Positions 1-10,960 of a stretch of DNA of 64,000 nucleotides are shown here, piece after piece. The notes beneath the pieces are model-generated. The model was not told the DNA's origin and searched no databases. It worked only from the letters and a program-made list of their open reading frames with translations. Position 1 is the first letter of the stretch; the number at the start of each line of letters is the position of its first letter. The translations under genes were made by a program, and so were the position numbers. This DNA is from Zygnema cylindricum (lineage: Eukaryota > Streptophyta > Zygnematophyceae > Zygnematales > Zygnemataceae): NCBI GenBank assembly GCA_037447655.1, contig JBBHKE010001339.1, forward strand, positions 314,669-378,668. The letters run 5' to 3'.

Positions 1-84
1 CCTGCAGGTCCTCAGTTACTACGACAAGTATGAGGGCTGCAGTAAGGTCACAAGAAAAACTACAAAATACCTCTCTTTTCAACA
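1..84 (-). repeat. 3' LTR fragment of Copia element A, cut by the window edge
   Basis: The segment ends in CAACA next to a polypurine tract (plus-strand ctcccctta, 85-93), the arrangement at the 5' end of a 3' LTR read on the minus strand. The text around 'ctacgacaagtatgagg' resembles the right end of the solo LTR at 16987-17962, so I place it in LTR family G. The rest of the LTR lies outside the window. Confidence 0.7.
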
Positions 85-1471
85 CTCCCCTTATTTTTTA
101 GTCTATGTTTTGCTTCAATCTACACTTCTCCTTACAAAATATCAATTTTGGAGAAGGAACCGGTTTAGTCATCATATCTGCTACCATCTCACCATCTGGT
201 CTATATTCCAAACTAATGATTTTATTCTCAGCTTTCTTCCTAACCAATCTCTAACAAATACCCATGAATTTTGCTTTAAAGTGAATCTTAGGGTTTGCTG
301 CGATTGCAATCGTAGCTTGATTGTCACAAAATATCTTTTGCACTCCATTTTTCATGTATCCCAATTCTTGAAGCAAAGATTTCACCCACATTAATTCTTT
401 CACAGCAGAACAAGAAACCATATACTCAGCCTCCATGGTGGACTAAGCAATCACCTTTTGTTGCTTACTGCTCCAACAGCAAACCCATTCCCAACATACA
501 ACACATACCCAGAAGTACACCTCCTCTTCGGAGCATCCCCATAACTAGCATCACTCCAAGTTGTGATATCAGTATTATCCCCTCCCAGATGCAACTACAA
601 ATCTCCCGTTCCTATCAAATACCTCATGACCCTTTTGGCCGCTTCCCAATCTTTCTTCCTATGATTAGTCAGACTCCTACTTAATATTGCCACAGCTGCA
701 GCTATATCAGGACGAGTAAAGTTCATAAAGTAGATCAAACAATCGACAACCTGTCTGTATGAAATAGTTTGCATGAATTTGCTTTCCTTAGGTCCTAGCT
801 CATTATCAAAGATCAAGACTCCCTCCTCTGAGCTCCCCTCATTTTCCTTCTTTAAGTCCATTGGAGTCGTACATCTATTTGTTTTTTCCATTTGAAATTT
901 TTCAAGCATATTCTTAATTGCTTCCTTTTTAGTTAGTCTAATTGTTTTCTTTTCTCTATCCCTCTCCATTTGAATTCCCAAAATGTACTTTGCCTCCCCC
1001 AAATCTTTCATTTCAAATCCACTCTTTAGATCCTTTTTTAATATATTAATTTTGACCATTGATTTACTCAAAACAAGCAAATCATCAACAAATACGGCAA
1101 TGAAAATTATACCTTCCTCATCCTCAAATAAGTAGATGGAATGATCCAAACTGATTCTGATATATCCCAAACTCGTCAAAAACTTGTCCAACTTTTTGTT
1201 CTATTGGCCTGGAGCTTGCTTTAGTCCATAAAGGGACTTTATCAATCTGCACACCTTGCTTTCTTCTCCTTTCTCCACAAATCCTTCCGGTTCTCGCATG
1301 AAGATCTCTTCTTCAAATTCTGCGAGTAAGAAAACGTTTTTGATTTCCATCTGGTGCACTTCCATGTCTTCCGCTGCCGCGAGACTAAGTAGAATCCGGA
1401 CGGAGGGGAATCTAACAACCGGAGCAAAAGTCTCCTCATAATCGATTCCCTCCTTCTGTGTGAACCCTTTT
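85..1471 (-). pseudogene. Copia element A: reverse transcriptase and RNase H remnant
   Basis: Minus-strand Ty1/Copia pol remnant. Reading 5' to 3' it starts at KGFTQKEGIDYEETFAPVV, inside the RT domain. It continues through the first catalytic-Asp motif (here HQMEIKNVFL, so the usual Asp of QMDVK is Glu), YGLKQAP, the FVDDLL active-site box near 1100, and RNase H motifs near 250-590 (MEAEYM, CDNQA). Frames change or stop near 1195 and between about 440 and 595, so no single protein is possible. Everything upstream of the RT start (gag, protease, integrase) is missing: the frame runs straight into the LTR of element B at 1471/1472. The polypurine tract at 85-93 and LTR at 1-84 complete its 3' end. 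Its protein resembles element C most closely. Confidence 0.85.
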
Positions 1472-2183
1472 TGTTGAAGGTCATGGGCATTAAGACTCGG
1501 CTGTGATCCACTACCACTAGGAGTCACACTTGCACCAGCAGGAGCAGGTGGAGCACTAGGGCTAATAGGAGCACTAGCAATAGGAGCTGAGCCATTATCA
1601 GACATTTTAGCGGAAGCAAACCCAAAGAGAAATGCCTAGAAGACTAGATCTATAGTGTAAGATATGTAACTCCAAACGAAAGAGGTATTTCAACCAAAAA
1701 ATCATGTACTACAAGCAAATAATAGACAATAGAGCATAAAACACCTTAAACTGCACTCAAAGCTCTCATTTCCTTAATTCTTGTGTAAAATGAACATTCT
1801 GTATTGAATTGATCAATCCTAATTGAACTAAATACTCAAAAGATCTACGAAACATCTTAAAAGATCTAGAAAACATCTAAAATATCTAGAAAACATCCAA
1901 AACGTATGTACATGGTCCACCAGACACCCTACTGACAAAATCTAAGTGTTTGGACCAGAATTGTCCACTAACAATATCTATACCCTAAAAATCCGGGTGA
2001 TTCTTATCACGTCTACATTCATTGGCGGCCCTACACACTAATTAACTTAAAGATATTAATTCGGGTAGATACTACAAAAATCATCTACACTAAATTTGGT
2101 CAATATTGAACAGTTGGTATTCTAAAAATATTCTAAGTCCTAGACTCAAATTTCTAAGACTTACTAAAGCTTACTTTTCAATA
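1472..2183 (-). repeat. 3' LTR of element B (712 bp)
   Basis: Aligns by eye along its length with 5571-6219 and with the solo LTR 14244-14932. It keeps a longer Ala/Pro-coding repeat (about 1525-1575, repeated aggagcactag-like units) than the 5' LTR. The minus-strand frame starting at 1605 (MSDNGS...) is the gag start encoded within the LTR; here it reads by accident into RT of element A. Confidence 0.85.
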
Positions 2184-2205
2184 CTCCCCTTAAGCTTTAG
2201 AAGAC

Positions 2206-3405
2206 TTACTCACTTAGACCACATGCTTTTCTGCAGTACTCCAATTTAGGAGCGGGAAGAGCTTTTGTCAACATATCCGCAACCATTTTCTCATCAGGCA
2301 AATAACAAAGTTTTACCACTTTTGCAAATACTTTCTCACGTACCAAATGTAGCCGAATGTCCATATGCTTACTCTTAAAATGGTGACTTGGGTTTGTAGC
2401 CACAGAAATGGCTGCCTGATTGTCGCACCACATTACTTGTGTTCCGTGTTGTGTAAACCCCAATTCTTGAAGGAATGCCTTAATCCAAAGCAATTCCTTT
2501 AAGGCTGCGCTTGCAGCCATGTATTCGGCTTCCATAGTCGATTGTGCCGTGACTTTTTGAAGTTTACTACTCCAACTACAAGTTCCACTTCCAATCTGAA
2601 TGACATACCCAGTTGTAGACTTCCTACTAGGCACATCACCATAGCTAGCATCACTCCAAGTATTAATACTAACCTTGTCCCCTCCCAAAGTAAGCCAAAG
2701 ATTCCTAGTCCCAACAAGATATCTTAAGACCCTTTTTGCTGCCTCCCAATCTCTCTTTCGTGGATTTTGTAGACTTCTACTCAACACACCAACAGCTGCA
2801 GCTATATCAGGCCTAGTGCAATTCATGAAGTAAATCAAACTTCCTACTACTTGCCTGTAGGGTACTTGGGACATAAATTTTTGTTCTTCTACACTGAGTT
2901 CCTCATCTATTAGGACTCCAAACTCATGCTCCATTCCTTCAAGTTTTTGCTTATACTCCATAGGAGTTGCACAACCTTTGGCATCAGCCAAGCCAAATTT
3001 TTCCAACATGTTTCCTATTGCTTCTTTTTGAGTTAGCCTAATGATTTTCTTTTCTCTATCTCTTTCAACTTGTATTCCAAGAATGTATTTAGCCTCACCC
3101 AAATCCTTCATTTCAAATTTTGAATTAAGAGCGTGTTTTACTCTAGCAATTCCTTCTTTGTTCCTACTAATTAGCAGCAAATCATCAACATACACAGCAA
3201 TGAATATCACCTCATCAAGATTATCACCACACATCACATATACTGAATGATCTGAGCTAATTCTAGTAAACCCTAATCCTGTCAAGAACTCATCTAACTT
3301 TCGGTTCCACTGCCTAGGGGCCTGTTTTAGGCCATACAATGATTTTAAAAGTCTGCACACAAGATTTTCTTTTCCTACTTCCTCATAACCCTCAGGCTGC
3401 TTCAT
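2206..3405 (-). pseudogene. Copia element B: C-terminal reverse transcriptase and RNase H
   Basis: A 399-codon open frame. It opens at MKQPEGYEEVG, which in Copia elements lies just after the first RT catalytic motif, so the fingers region and the first catalytic Asp are absent. Visible RT motifs are YGLKQAPRQW (about residues 25-34), SSDHSVYV and the active-site box YVDDLL (about 70-75). A connection region with CTRPDIAAAVG follows, then RNase H with WSDASYGD, CSWSSKLQK, STMEAEYMA and WCDNQAA. The frame ends at a natural stop just upstream of the polypurine tract. The start overlaps the end of the upstream gag-integrase frame by four bases (ATGA), which is the scar of an internal deletion rather than a true operon-like design. 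RT should be inactive without its first Asp. Confidence 0.9.
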
Positions 3406-5516
3406 ATGATGTTTCTGGCTACCACAACTCTATTTCTCTTAATGTCATATACTTTATAACCCTTGGCATGATCATCATACCCTAAAAACATACCTGGTAT
3501 GCCTTTTGGCTCTAATTTCCATTTTTGTGGATCATTATCTAGCAAGAATACCTTACTTCCAAACACTTTGAAGTGACTTACATCTGGTTTGTGTCCTGTC
3601 CACATTTCATAAGGAGTTTTATCTTTTATTGCCCTAGTTTCTAGCCTATTTCTCACATAGGCTGCACAATGCATAGCCTCTGCCCAAAATTTGTAATCTA
3701 TGTCCATATCAGCCATCATTGTCCTAGCACACTCTGATATGGTCCTATTCATCCTTTCTGAAACACCGTTTTGTTCCGGAGAATAAGGAACGGTTAGTTG
3801 ACGTGAGATTCCATGCAATTTTAGGAATTCTGCAAACTCATTAGAAATGTACTCCCCTCCATTATCAGATCTGAATCCCGCTATCTTTCTCTCATGTAGA
3901 TTCTCAACCCAAGCCTTATACTCTTTAAATTTTGAAAAAACTTCATCCTTACTTCTCAAAAAATAAACTGTAGTAAATCTACTATAGTCATCAGTAAAGG
4001 TAAGCATAAACTTAGCACCTCCCACAGATGGATACCTAGATGGCCCCCATACATCTGAATAAATTAGTTCTAGAACCCTGCTACTTCTATGATCAGTTTG
4101 CGAAGGGAAAGGCAACTTATGAATTTTTCCCATTGCACAACCATCACATACATTTGATGCTGGTTTTTGACTAATTTTTACACCTTCCACCATTTTTTGA
4201 TTTACCATCTTTTCTAATCTATCATAATTCACATGTCCTAAACGTTTATGCCATAAATCACAATCACTGATTACACTTGAGTACATAACATCATTGTCAT
4301 TATCATTTGCAAGACTCAACCGATACAAATTGTTACCTCCAGCAAATCCTTCTGCAACTATTTTCCCATTCTTACTGACTGTTTTCTTTCCATTCTCAGA
4401 TATAGTCTTAAAACCTTTCTTTTCTACCACTGACGTAGAGAAAAAGTTTCTTTTAAAAACTGGAACATGCAACACATCTTCCAAGACCCTTTTCACAGGT
4501 TTTCCATCTACATTCAACATAAGTGACACCCTCCCCTTTGCTTTCGACTCAACAAATGTATCATCACTAAAATAAATTTTGATGGGTGAAATAGATTGAA
4601 TACTCTCAAAAAGATGGCGATTGCGGCACATGTGTGCAGATGCACCGGAGTCCATAATCCATTCGTCTTCCTCCACGCCTTCCGTTGCTTGTGCCATCGC
4701 AAAGTATTTCTTCTCGTTGATGATGGGAAAGCTGCTCACTTCCTCCTCTTTAAGTGCATTGGAAAATGCTGTTGGGCGTCCATTTGAGGTAGATGGAACT
4801 CGGCTTTCGTCCCAACCTGGGCGAAAATTTCCCGTAGCTTTGGCTCTTTTGTAGGCATTACACAACCTGAAAACATGGCCCTTTTCATCACAGTAGTAGC
4901 AAGTCAAAGGTGACCTTCTAGGTCCACTACCTCTACCACTGCCACTACCACTACCACTGCCAATCTTAGAGTCTGAAAACTGGTTAGCTAAAGCCTGAAC
5001 AGACTTACTACTACCTCTTTGTGACATCTGGTTAGCTTCTTCACTCAAAATAAGTTGAATCGCTAAGGCTATGTTCCATTGACGCTGTGGAATAGCCCTA
5101 AGCCTATCCATAGCTCCCTTGTACTCATCAGGTAAAGTTCTCATCAATAACATAGCTTGCTGAGGGGGCGAAAAGTCCCCACCTGCACTAGTACTCTGAA
5201 GGAACAACCTTTTCATAGCATGACAATGATCTGACATACTACCTCCTGAATACTTAAATTCAAAGATCTGAGTGGCTATGTTAGTCTGCACTGTAACATC
5301 TAGCTGAACATACATAGCACGTACACTAAACCAAACTTCACAAGCTTTCTTCATCTCAAGATACGACATTACCAATTCTTTTGTCATAGACTGCTTCAAG
5401 ACGTTGAGGCAATGGAGATTCTTCTTTCTCCAATCCGGTGCAGTCACATCCGCTGTTCCTTCCACAATGGGTGACAAGTCCCTCTCCTCGAAAATGAGCT
5501 CAGCATATCTTCCCAA
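3402..5516 (-). pseudogene. Copia element B: gag, protease and integrase
   Basis: A 704-codon open frame without stops. Order of domains: gag capsid-like region (about 1-170); a Ser/Gly-rich stretch and zinc knuckle CYYCDEKGHVFRLC (about 206-219); aspartic protease WIMDSGASAHM (about 285-295); the pre-integrase HHCC region with LWHKRLGHVNYDRL and CDGCAMGKIHK; then the integrase core. All three catalytic acidic residues are in their usual contexts: SDVWGP, RSDNGGEY and NGVSERMNRT. It ends at KVYDIKRNRVVVARNII, the usual integrase tail, and then stops at the deletion scar. The listed start is a TTG; the real gag start lies upstream in the LTR (ATG near 5662). The link is broken by a TAG (Gln codon expected, about 5599) and one frameshift near 5515-5530. 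This is the best-preserved integrase in the window. Confidence 0.9.
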
Positions 5517-5555
5517 TATAAGAAGTCAGTTCCATAAATAATAGGCAATTTGGGC

Positions 5556-5570
5556 GGTGGGCCCATAACC
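5556..5570 (-). other. Primer-binding site of element B (initiator tRNA-Met anticodon arm)
   Basis: On the element strand the 15 bases directly after the 5' LTR are GGTTATGGGCCCACC. This is the exact reverse complement of GGTGGGCCCATAACC, the anticodon arm of plant initiator tRNA-Met (tRNA sequence from memory). It is translated as VMGPP within gag. Confidence 0.8.
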
Positions 5571-6219
5571 TGTTGAAGGTCATGGGCATTCTGACTTGGC
5601 TATGTTTCACTCCCACTAGGCATCACACTTGCACCAGCAGGGACAAAGCCATTAGTAGACATGATAGCAGAAGCAAACCTTTGAAAAAATACCTATTTGA
5701 CTAAATATATGTTGTAAGATATGTAGCTTTAAATGAGAGAGGTCTTTCAACCAGATAAACAAAAATTACAAGCAATACAAGGACAATAGAACAGAAAACA
5801 CCTTAAAGTGCACTTAGTGCTCTCATTTCCTTTACTCTTGTGTAGAATGTACATTCTGTATTGAATTGATCAATCCTAATAGAACTAAATACTCAAAAGA
5901 TCTAAAAAACATCTAAAAGATCTAGAAATCATCAAAAACGTATGTACATGGTTCACCAGACACCCTACTGACAAAAATCTATGTGTTTGGACCAGAATTG
6001 TCCACTAACAATATCTATACCCTAAAAATCCGGATGATTCTTATTACGTCTACATTCATTGGCGGCCCTACACAATAATTAACTTAAAGATATCAATTCG
6101 TGTAGATACTACAAAAAAAATCACACTAAATTCGGTCAGTATTGAACAGTTGGTATTCTAAAAACATTCTAAGTCCTAGACTCAAATTTCTAAAACTTAC
6201 TAAAGCTTACTTTTCAATA
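5571..6219 (-). repeat. 5' LTR of element B (649 bp)
   Basis: Mirrors 1472-2183 in sequence and ends. It contains the gag ATG near 5662 (MSTNGF...), about 90 bases before the LTR end, with the frame running to NAHDLQQ at the boundary. It lacks about 48 bases of Ala/Pro-coding repeat present in the 3' LTR. Confidence 0.85.
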
Positions 6220-6345
6220 TACAACAAGTATTGGGGCTAGAGAGAGGAGGTGGAGGCAGGTTGCCTGTCTTTTTCTTTTCCTTTTATACTAACATATTTA
6301 AACCTAGAAAATACTCTAGAAATCTATAAATTTCAACACCCTCTA
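6220..6345 (-). repeat. Fragment of a D-type LTR end
   Basis: The reverse complement resembles the 5' end of the D LTR at 11829 onward (TGTTGAAAT..., the 'gaggcaggttgcctg' region) and is followed by a CAACACCCTCT remnant at about 6338-6348. It is short and diverged, and no coding part is attached. Confidence 0.5.
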
Positions 6346-6389
6346 CATCTTGCGATCTTCCCTCTGTCTCACTCTTTACCCTCTCTCTT

Positions 6390-6603
6390 TTTCGAAGGAC
6401 GAGAAAGTGGATCGAAATGCGCTAGACAACAAATTGTATTGCGCTAGTCGATAAACAACTGTACCCATAAAGTTATAAGGTAACGCAACTTGTACAGTGG
6501 TTATTTCTATTTTTTGGTACGGCTGCGGATTTTCTCGTTTTTTCCTAAGTTTTGGAGGAAAACTACAAAAAATAGCTTTTGCTTTAGTACATGCGAAAGT
6601 ACC
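6390..6603. mobile_element. Truncated Harbinger-like MITE, same family as 62072-62903
   Basis: Ends in CATGCGAAAGTACCC followed by TTA, identical to the terminal inverted repeat and target trinucleotide of the complete MITE at 62072-62903. Inner sequence (tacggctgcggattttctcg, gcgctagacaaca) also matches that copy in reverse. The other terminus is not visible. Confidence 0.55.
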
Positions 6604-6606
6604 CTT

Positions 6607-7328
6607 AGTACTTGTTTTTTTTGTCGTTTTGGTAGAAAACTTAGCGCCGTACTGCCTAAGTTGCGACCCTACAAAGAAATCGTAAAATTTGTAAAGTACA
6701 ATTTGCGTCGTCGTCGAACTTAAGATGTACGAACATTTGTCGTCTTGTATTTTTTGACCCACTGTCACCTCATCTTCAAACTTATCATAAACCACATTGG
6801 CAATGTGTTATAAACAAAATAGAATCGTTTATACAAATAGGAAAACATATACCCATTTGTGAAAAGTTTTCAAAAGAAGGTTGTTCGTTTTTTTCCGCAT
6901 GCACATTGTACGTTTTTTTTTAAGGGATGGTGTAGTGTCATTTTATGTAAAGGTGTAAAATTTGCGAAGTTGAAAAATCTGCGAAGTCATGGCGGCTGGA
7001 CAGGATAAGGTTACACAGAGACATGTCGTACAGTCACGGCTGCAAGGTTGTACATCTAGGATGTCACACAATGACATGCAACATGCCAAATCATTTCAAA
7101 AATTACGTTGTGTCTTACGACTCTTCAAAAAGTTTCAAAAAAAATGGTGCAGTAAAACAGATTGTACACGTTGACAGCCGTCAAGGGCATTGTCGTCGTA
7201 TACAATTGTCACAAAGTTAAGTAACAATTTCGAGTAAATATATAGAAACACTTGAAATCCGAGTCCGCCAGATCCGCACTAAAAAAAAAAGTAAGTTTGC
7301 TAAGTTACAAGTACATGAGGCAATACCC
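6607..7328. mobile_element. MITE of the 28340-29607 family, 5' end disrupted
   Basis: Shares blocks with 28400-29607: the cgtcgtcgaacttaagatgta region near 6705, the cgttgacagccgtcaagggcattgtc region near 7170, and a right end catgaggcaataccc + TTA. The right end lies within the LTR of relic E. There is no coding capacity; small ORFs here are not conserved in frame between copies. Confidence 0.55.
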
Positions 7329-7331
7329 TTA

Positions 7332-7425
7332 ATCACGACGCAAATCAAAACATCATAAAAACTAAAACCAAAATAAACGGCCAAGTGTTCACTCGCGCAA
7401 CTGCTGATTACATATTTGAACCCAA
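7332..7425 (-). repeat. 3' LTR remnant of relic E
   Basis: The aatcaaaacatcataaaaactaaaacc stretch matches 18180-18215 in the opposite LTR of E (aatcaaaacataagtaaaactaaaacc). It abuts a CAACA end near 7425 and a purine tract on the element strand. Its distal part is replaced by the MITE ending at 7328. Confidence 0.5.
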
Positions 7426-8436
7426 CAATCCCGCTCTCAAATGTGTAATCATTACATCCACCACAAGTTTGGTCTCTCTCTCTCTAACACGTCATACGCT
7501 ACCACTTTTGCAAGTATACCCGCGGCTTCCTCGAAAGTAGATAATTACAATAAATGGATCTCCTTCGCAACAACCGAGTCTACTATAAAAGGTCACTGCA
7601 TCCGGATGTGTTTTGTCCTTTTATGGAATACCTTTTATTTAACTAACGCCATCGAACTCATACTGTGAGTGAAAATATTCAAGCAATCAATAGGGAGACC
7701 CAATTCGCTTAGCATTCTCTTTATCCAAATCGACGATTCGGATGTATGGCATACCGCCATATATTTAGCTTCATTTGAACTAAATGAAATTGTTGACTGA
7801 AGGCGCCAGCTCCAAAAAATTGCCGCTCAGCCAAAAACAAAAGCAAAACCAGACGATGGCTTCCTTATATCGAAGTCGCCGCCCCAATATGCATCACAAA
7901 ATCTAACGCAATCCAACTAACAACTCCAATCTAGATTGAAATAACAATCTGATTTTGACAGTATTTGCAAGATAACTGAATAATCGCTTCACGACCTCCC
8001 AATGAATCTTTTTAAGAGCTTGACATAATCGGTTTACGACTGAAACCGCGGCTGAAATACTAGGTGGCATGGCAACACCCAAGTATATCAAACTTTCAAT
8101 AGCCTCAGGATAAGGCACATCGACAGTCTTGTCCTCCTCAAAATTGCGATATTGTATTTTTGGATCAAGCTGCGTCAAAATCGATTTAGCGTCAACCATA
8201 GAAAACTTTGTGAACACTTTCGTACAACACTACGACTGCGACGAACTAAAATCATCTCATTTAGAAATTTTTAATACTTAAACGCGAATAATATAAGAAT
8301 ATAGGATACGTCACCCAAATATGCCACATTAAAATGAACACGTAAATATGCCTTCAACTCATTTTGCGCTAGGCTGTCAAGAATCATATGAAAATCATCT
8401 ATTAAACATAAACTATAATTTGTAGTGTTTTGTATC
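7426..8436 (-). pseudogene. Relic E: C-terminal reverse transcriptase and RNase H
   Basis: Reading the minus strand from 8436 gives a decayed YVDD box (LCLIDDFHMI), then NELKAYLRVHF and LGDVSYIL. From 8217 comes a clean 104-codon stretch with FSMVDAKSILTQLDP, PYPEAIESLIYLGVAM and WEVVKRLFSYL, the RT connection region. Below 7900, RNase H is recognisable only with frame changes: CDAYWGGDFDIRKPSSGF, then SWRLQSTISFSSNEAKYMAV. The residue pattern differs from that of elements A-D, K and I, so E belongs to another Copia lineage. There are multiple stops and frameshifts. Homology is solid because the motif order and spacing are kept. Confidence 0.75.
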
Positions 8437-8774
8437 GGCAAGGTTTGCCGATAATTGATAGGTGTATTTTTTTCACTTGTCGATAATTGATATTTTGGCA
8501 CGATGTATCGAAACCGGTGTTATCGCCGATGAAAAATTGATAATATCGGTTTTTCATCGCGATAACACCAATACCGATAGCTATCGGCGATAATTCCAAG
8601 GTATTACGCTACAATTATACAGCTTGTTCTGTTGTACTGTATCACCATTATATCGTTACACAAAGTACACCATTATATCGTTACACAAAGTACAAAACTA
8701 ATTTTTACACGTGGTATTCTACACAAGATAAGTGACAAATATAATACAATATATTATAAAGTACTATTATTTAG
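8437..8774. mobile_element. TATCG-rich inverted-repeat element, left part
   Basis: Begins TATCGGCAAGGTTTGCCGATA directly inside the RT of relic E. The matching right end (TTTTGCCGATA) is at about 13095-13105, where E resumes, so the element was inserted in E and later split by element D. It contains the hairpin 8516-8569 and a 25-bp direct duplication (8643-8667, 8668-8692). No gene is seen. Whether 8600-8774 belongs to it is uncertain. Confidence 0.5.
8516..8569. repeat. Near-perfect hairpin, 20-bp arms
   Basis: The left arm 8516-8536 and right arm 8550-8569 (TTTTTCATCGCGATAACACC) are reverse complements except for one extra C in the left arm. The loop is 13 bases. Confidence 0.85.
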
Positions 8775-9935
8775 TGTAGAAATGTATGTATTTTCTATGT
8801 TTGAAAAACGGAAAATTAATAAGAGGACGTCAGCAAAGGTAGCCTGCCTCTTGCTCCAATCTCCAAACCCCCACACTTATCGCAGTCACTAAAGGTTGGA
8901 GAGACAGTTAAAGCCATGGCTGCCCATGCTGCTCAGAGAGAGAGACAAGCTGTAGTTTTTGGTAGTTGTATCAAAAAGGTCTTGACGGACTCAAGATTTC
9001 ATCTTGGAACTTGCCATCCAAGAAGAATCCAGTAGCGGTAGCTTTATCCTATGGTCTAGGATCAATGCTAGAGCATATAGGGTAAGATAATTATATAAAC
9101 ATGAACAACGCAATATATTTCATTTAATTGCTTACAGGACAGAATGTACATGGAAACGGGTTAAACCGCACGAATTCTGGGCCGCACGGAATTAACAAAA
9201 CGACATTTTATTTTACGGCCAATATTAAATGTCGTTCTTCATCGAACGGTCGTGGTGCGAGCCAAATTCCGAAGTGGACAACTTCGCGTTTTCACGCACA
9301 ACCACCCTGGATGACACGTGGCAGGATCTTGGAGGATTGTCGGATTTCCGGAACGCAAGATAATAATTTCGGATGTGATAAATGTCACACTGTAGCGATA
9401 TTGTACATGGACCGTACAGAAGGTATGACGGTACCCGTACTTTCCTATACAGCAAAGTCTTACAATTGGACCGTACCTCAGTATTAGGGATCTTAGAGAG
9501 GGGATTTAGGACTTAGAATAATTTTGGTAGGTAGTCGCCTCTCTCCCAGAGAGCATCTGTATGAATAGGCAAACTTTGCCATTTAATTACAACTCACTCA
9601 ATTGATTGAATTCAATGGTTATTTTTGCTGCAGACTCAAGGGAGTCTACGCTACACACGGTTGTAGTCGGTTAGAGTTATTGTCTGGCAGTGTGGCTGCA
9701 TTTCTAAGGGAAAGTCATATTGGGTGAATGTGTCCAAAACTCATATTCTAACTTTGCATTTTGTGATAAAACTGAGTACACGGAAAGTCTTATTTCACAA
9801 GGGTGAAGTTTTATTGGGGTTGTGATTGTCAAGGGGTCAATCATTTGGGTTTGTATTAACTTTGAGTCGACACTATCTAGATAAGCTTCTTGTGAGTTGC
9901 CTACTCTGAGGACCAAAGTAAGTCTCAGAGTTTCA
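8775..9935 (+). repeat. 5' LTR of element D (1161 bp)
   Basis: Starts TGTAGAAATG (3' copy TGTTGAAATG) and ends CAGAGTTTCA. Contains a CACGTG box at 9315-9320 in the context gatgacacgtggc shared with other LTR families, and a TATA-like site near 9558 (tgaatagg; the 3' copy has tataaatagg). It also carries an antisense tRNA-like block at about 8981-9062. Confidence 0.85.
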
Positions 9936-9950
9936 GGTTATGGGCCCACC
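9936..9950 (+). other. Primer-binding site of element D (initiator tRNA-Met anticodon arm)
   Basis: GGTTATGGGCCCACC lies immediately after the LTR terminal CA. It is perfectly complementary to the anticodon arm of plant initiator tRNA-Met. The ATG at 9940 inside it opens the gag remnant. Confidence 0.8.
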
Positions 9951-10960
9951 ATCTAGGGTGCCTATGTTTTATGGAACATACTTCACTTATTGGGAGTTTA
10001 CAATGGAGAGACTGCTTTTCGAAAAGCACTTATGGGGAATTGTTTCGAGACAAGTGAGGTGTCCGCCACCGGGCTTTGGTGGAACTCACTACGGAGATTC
10101 ATCTGGGGCTTCCCAAAAAACCAACCGGATTTCAGATGCAATGGCAGGTGAAGGGAAAAACATTGCCATGGAATAGGTAAAAAGGGAGAAAGGAAAAGGA
10201 ACACCTATGGTGAGAGGAGCTAGGCTTTCGGCTACGGTCCCACTTGTAAGGGTTATAACTAAAACTGAAGAAAATGACAGTAGAATTTAGGAGTATAAGA
10301 ACACTATAGCAAAACATCTCATACTTAGAAATGTGTCTAAGTCCATAGCTGTCACTCTTTTAAATCTAATGAAGTCTTCAAAAATCTGGGAAACACTAAG
10401 AAAATTTTATAAGAGTGAGAATATACAGAGGCAACTGTTAGTAAAATAGGAAATAGGGGCGTATGTTTATGAAGGCGGTAGCATGATAGAGTTGCAATGA
10501 TATTGTTGCGTTATATGTTGAGCTTGCTAGTGCGGGATATGTAGAATCTGAGGAGAGAAAGATTAACACACTAATTATTAAACTCCCAAATAAGTACGAA
10601 AACATCATTAACCGTATGTAGGAAATGGATGGCTCTCATGGACTTGGAGCATTACCATGGGGATTATTCTTGTGAGGGAAAACACTTTGGAGCTTCGTAG
10701 GGGAAGTAACAAGGTGAATGCACTAACAGCTGGTGGTGACTGGCGGAAACGTGATGAGAGGAACAAAGGTGACGAGCGGAAGCGTGATGAGATGAAAAAA
10801 GACAAAGGTAAACCTTATCGAGATTTTGGTGGAAAGAGAGGGAGAAAAAAAGAAAGGGGAGCTTTGAAAATGGGGGGTTTGCTTCTTTTGTAGGGAGTCG
10901 GGTCACTATATGGAGGACTGTCCTTGTTTGAAATAATTTAGAAGTTGGAATGTTGATTAG
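9940..10960 (+). pseudogene. Element D: gag remnant with zinc knuckle
   Basis: The frame from 9940 reads MGPPSRVPMFYGTYFTYWE, the conserved gag opening also seen in C and D2 (FxGxxFxYW is typical of Copia gag). It closes after 78 codons. Downstream gag sequence continues in broken frames (10330-10700, including ENTLELRRG, matching ENTIEIRRG in element C). It ends with a zinc knuckle, CFFCRESGHYMEDC, near 10880-10925. No protease or integrase follows, so this gag is followed directly by fragments of RT. Stops and shifts make it non-functional. Confidence 0.75.

Larger units (their letters stand above)
1472..6219 (-). mobile_element. Copia element B, internally deleted LTR retrotransposon
   Basis: Two related LTRs (1472-2183 and 5571-6219) flank a minus-strand gag-pol region with a PBS at 5556-5570 and a polypurine tract at 2184-2192. 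LTR ends are TATTG...CAACA on the element strand, apparently a mutated TGTTG...CAACA. I found no target-site duplication: the left flank is ctttt and the right flank tacaa. The left junction falls inside the RT of element A, whose upstream half is not found on the other side, so recombination or later deletion has occurred. Integrase is joined to RT with the intervening linker and N-terminal RT missing, so the element is defective. Confidence 0.85.

Noticed and set aside
1472-6219. Target-site duplication for element B
   Set aside because: Flanking five bases (ctttt and tacaa) do not match, so a clean insertion is not claimed.
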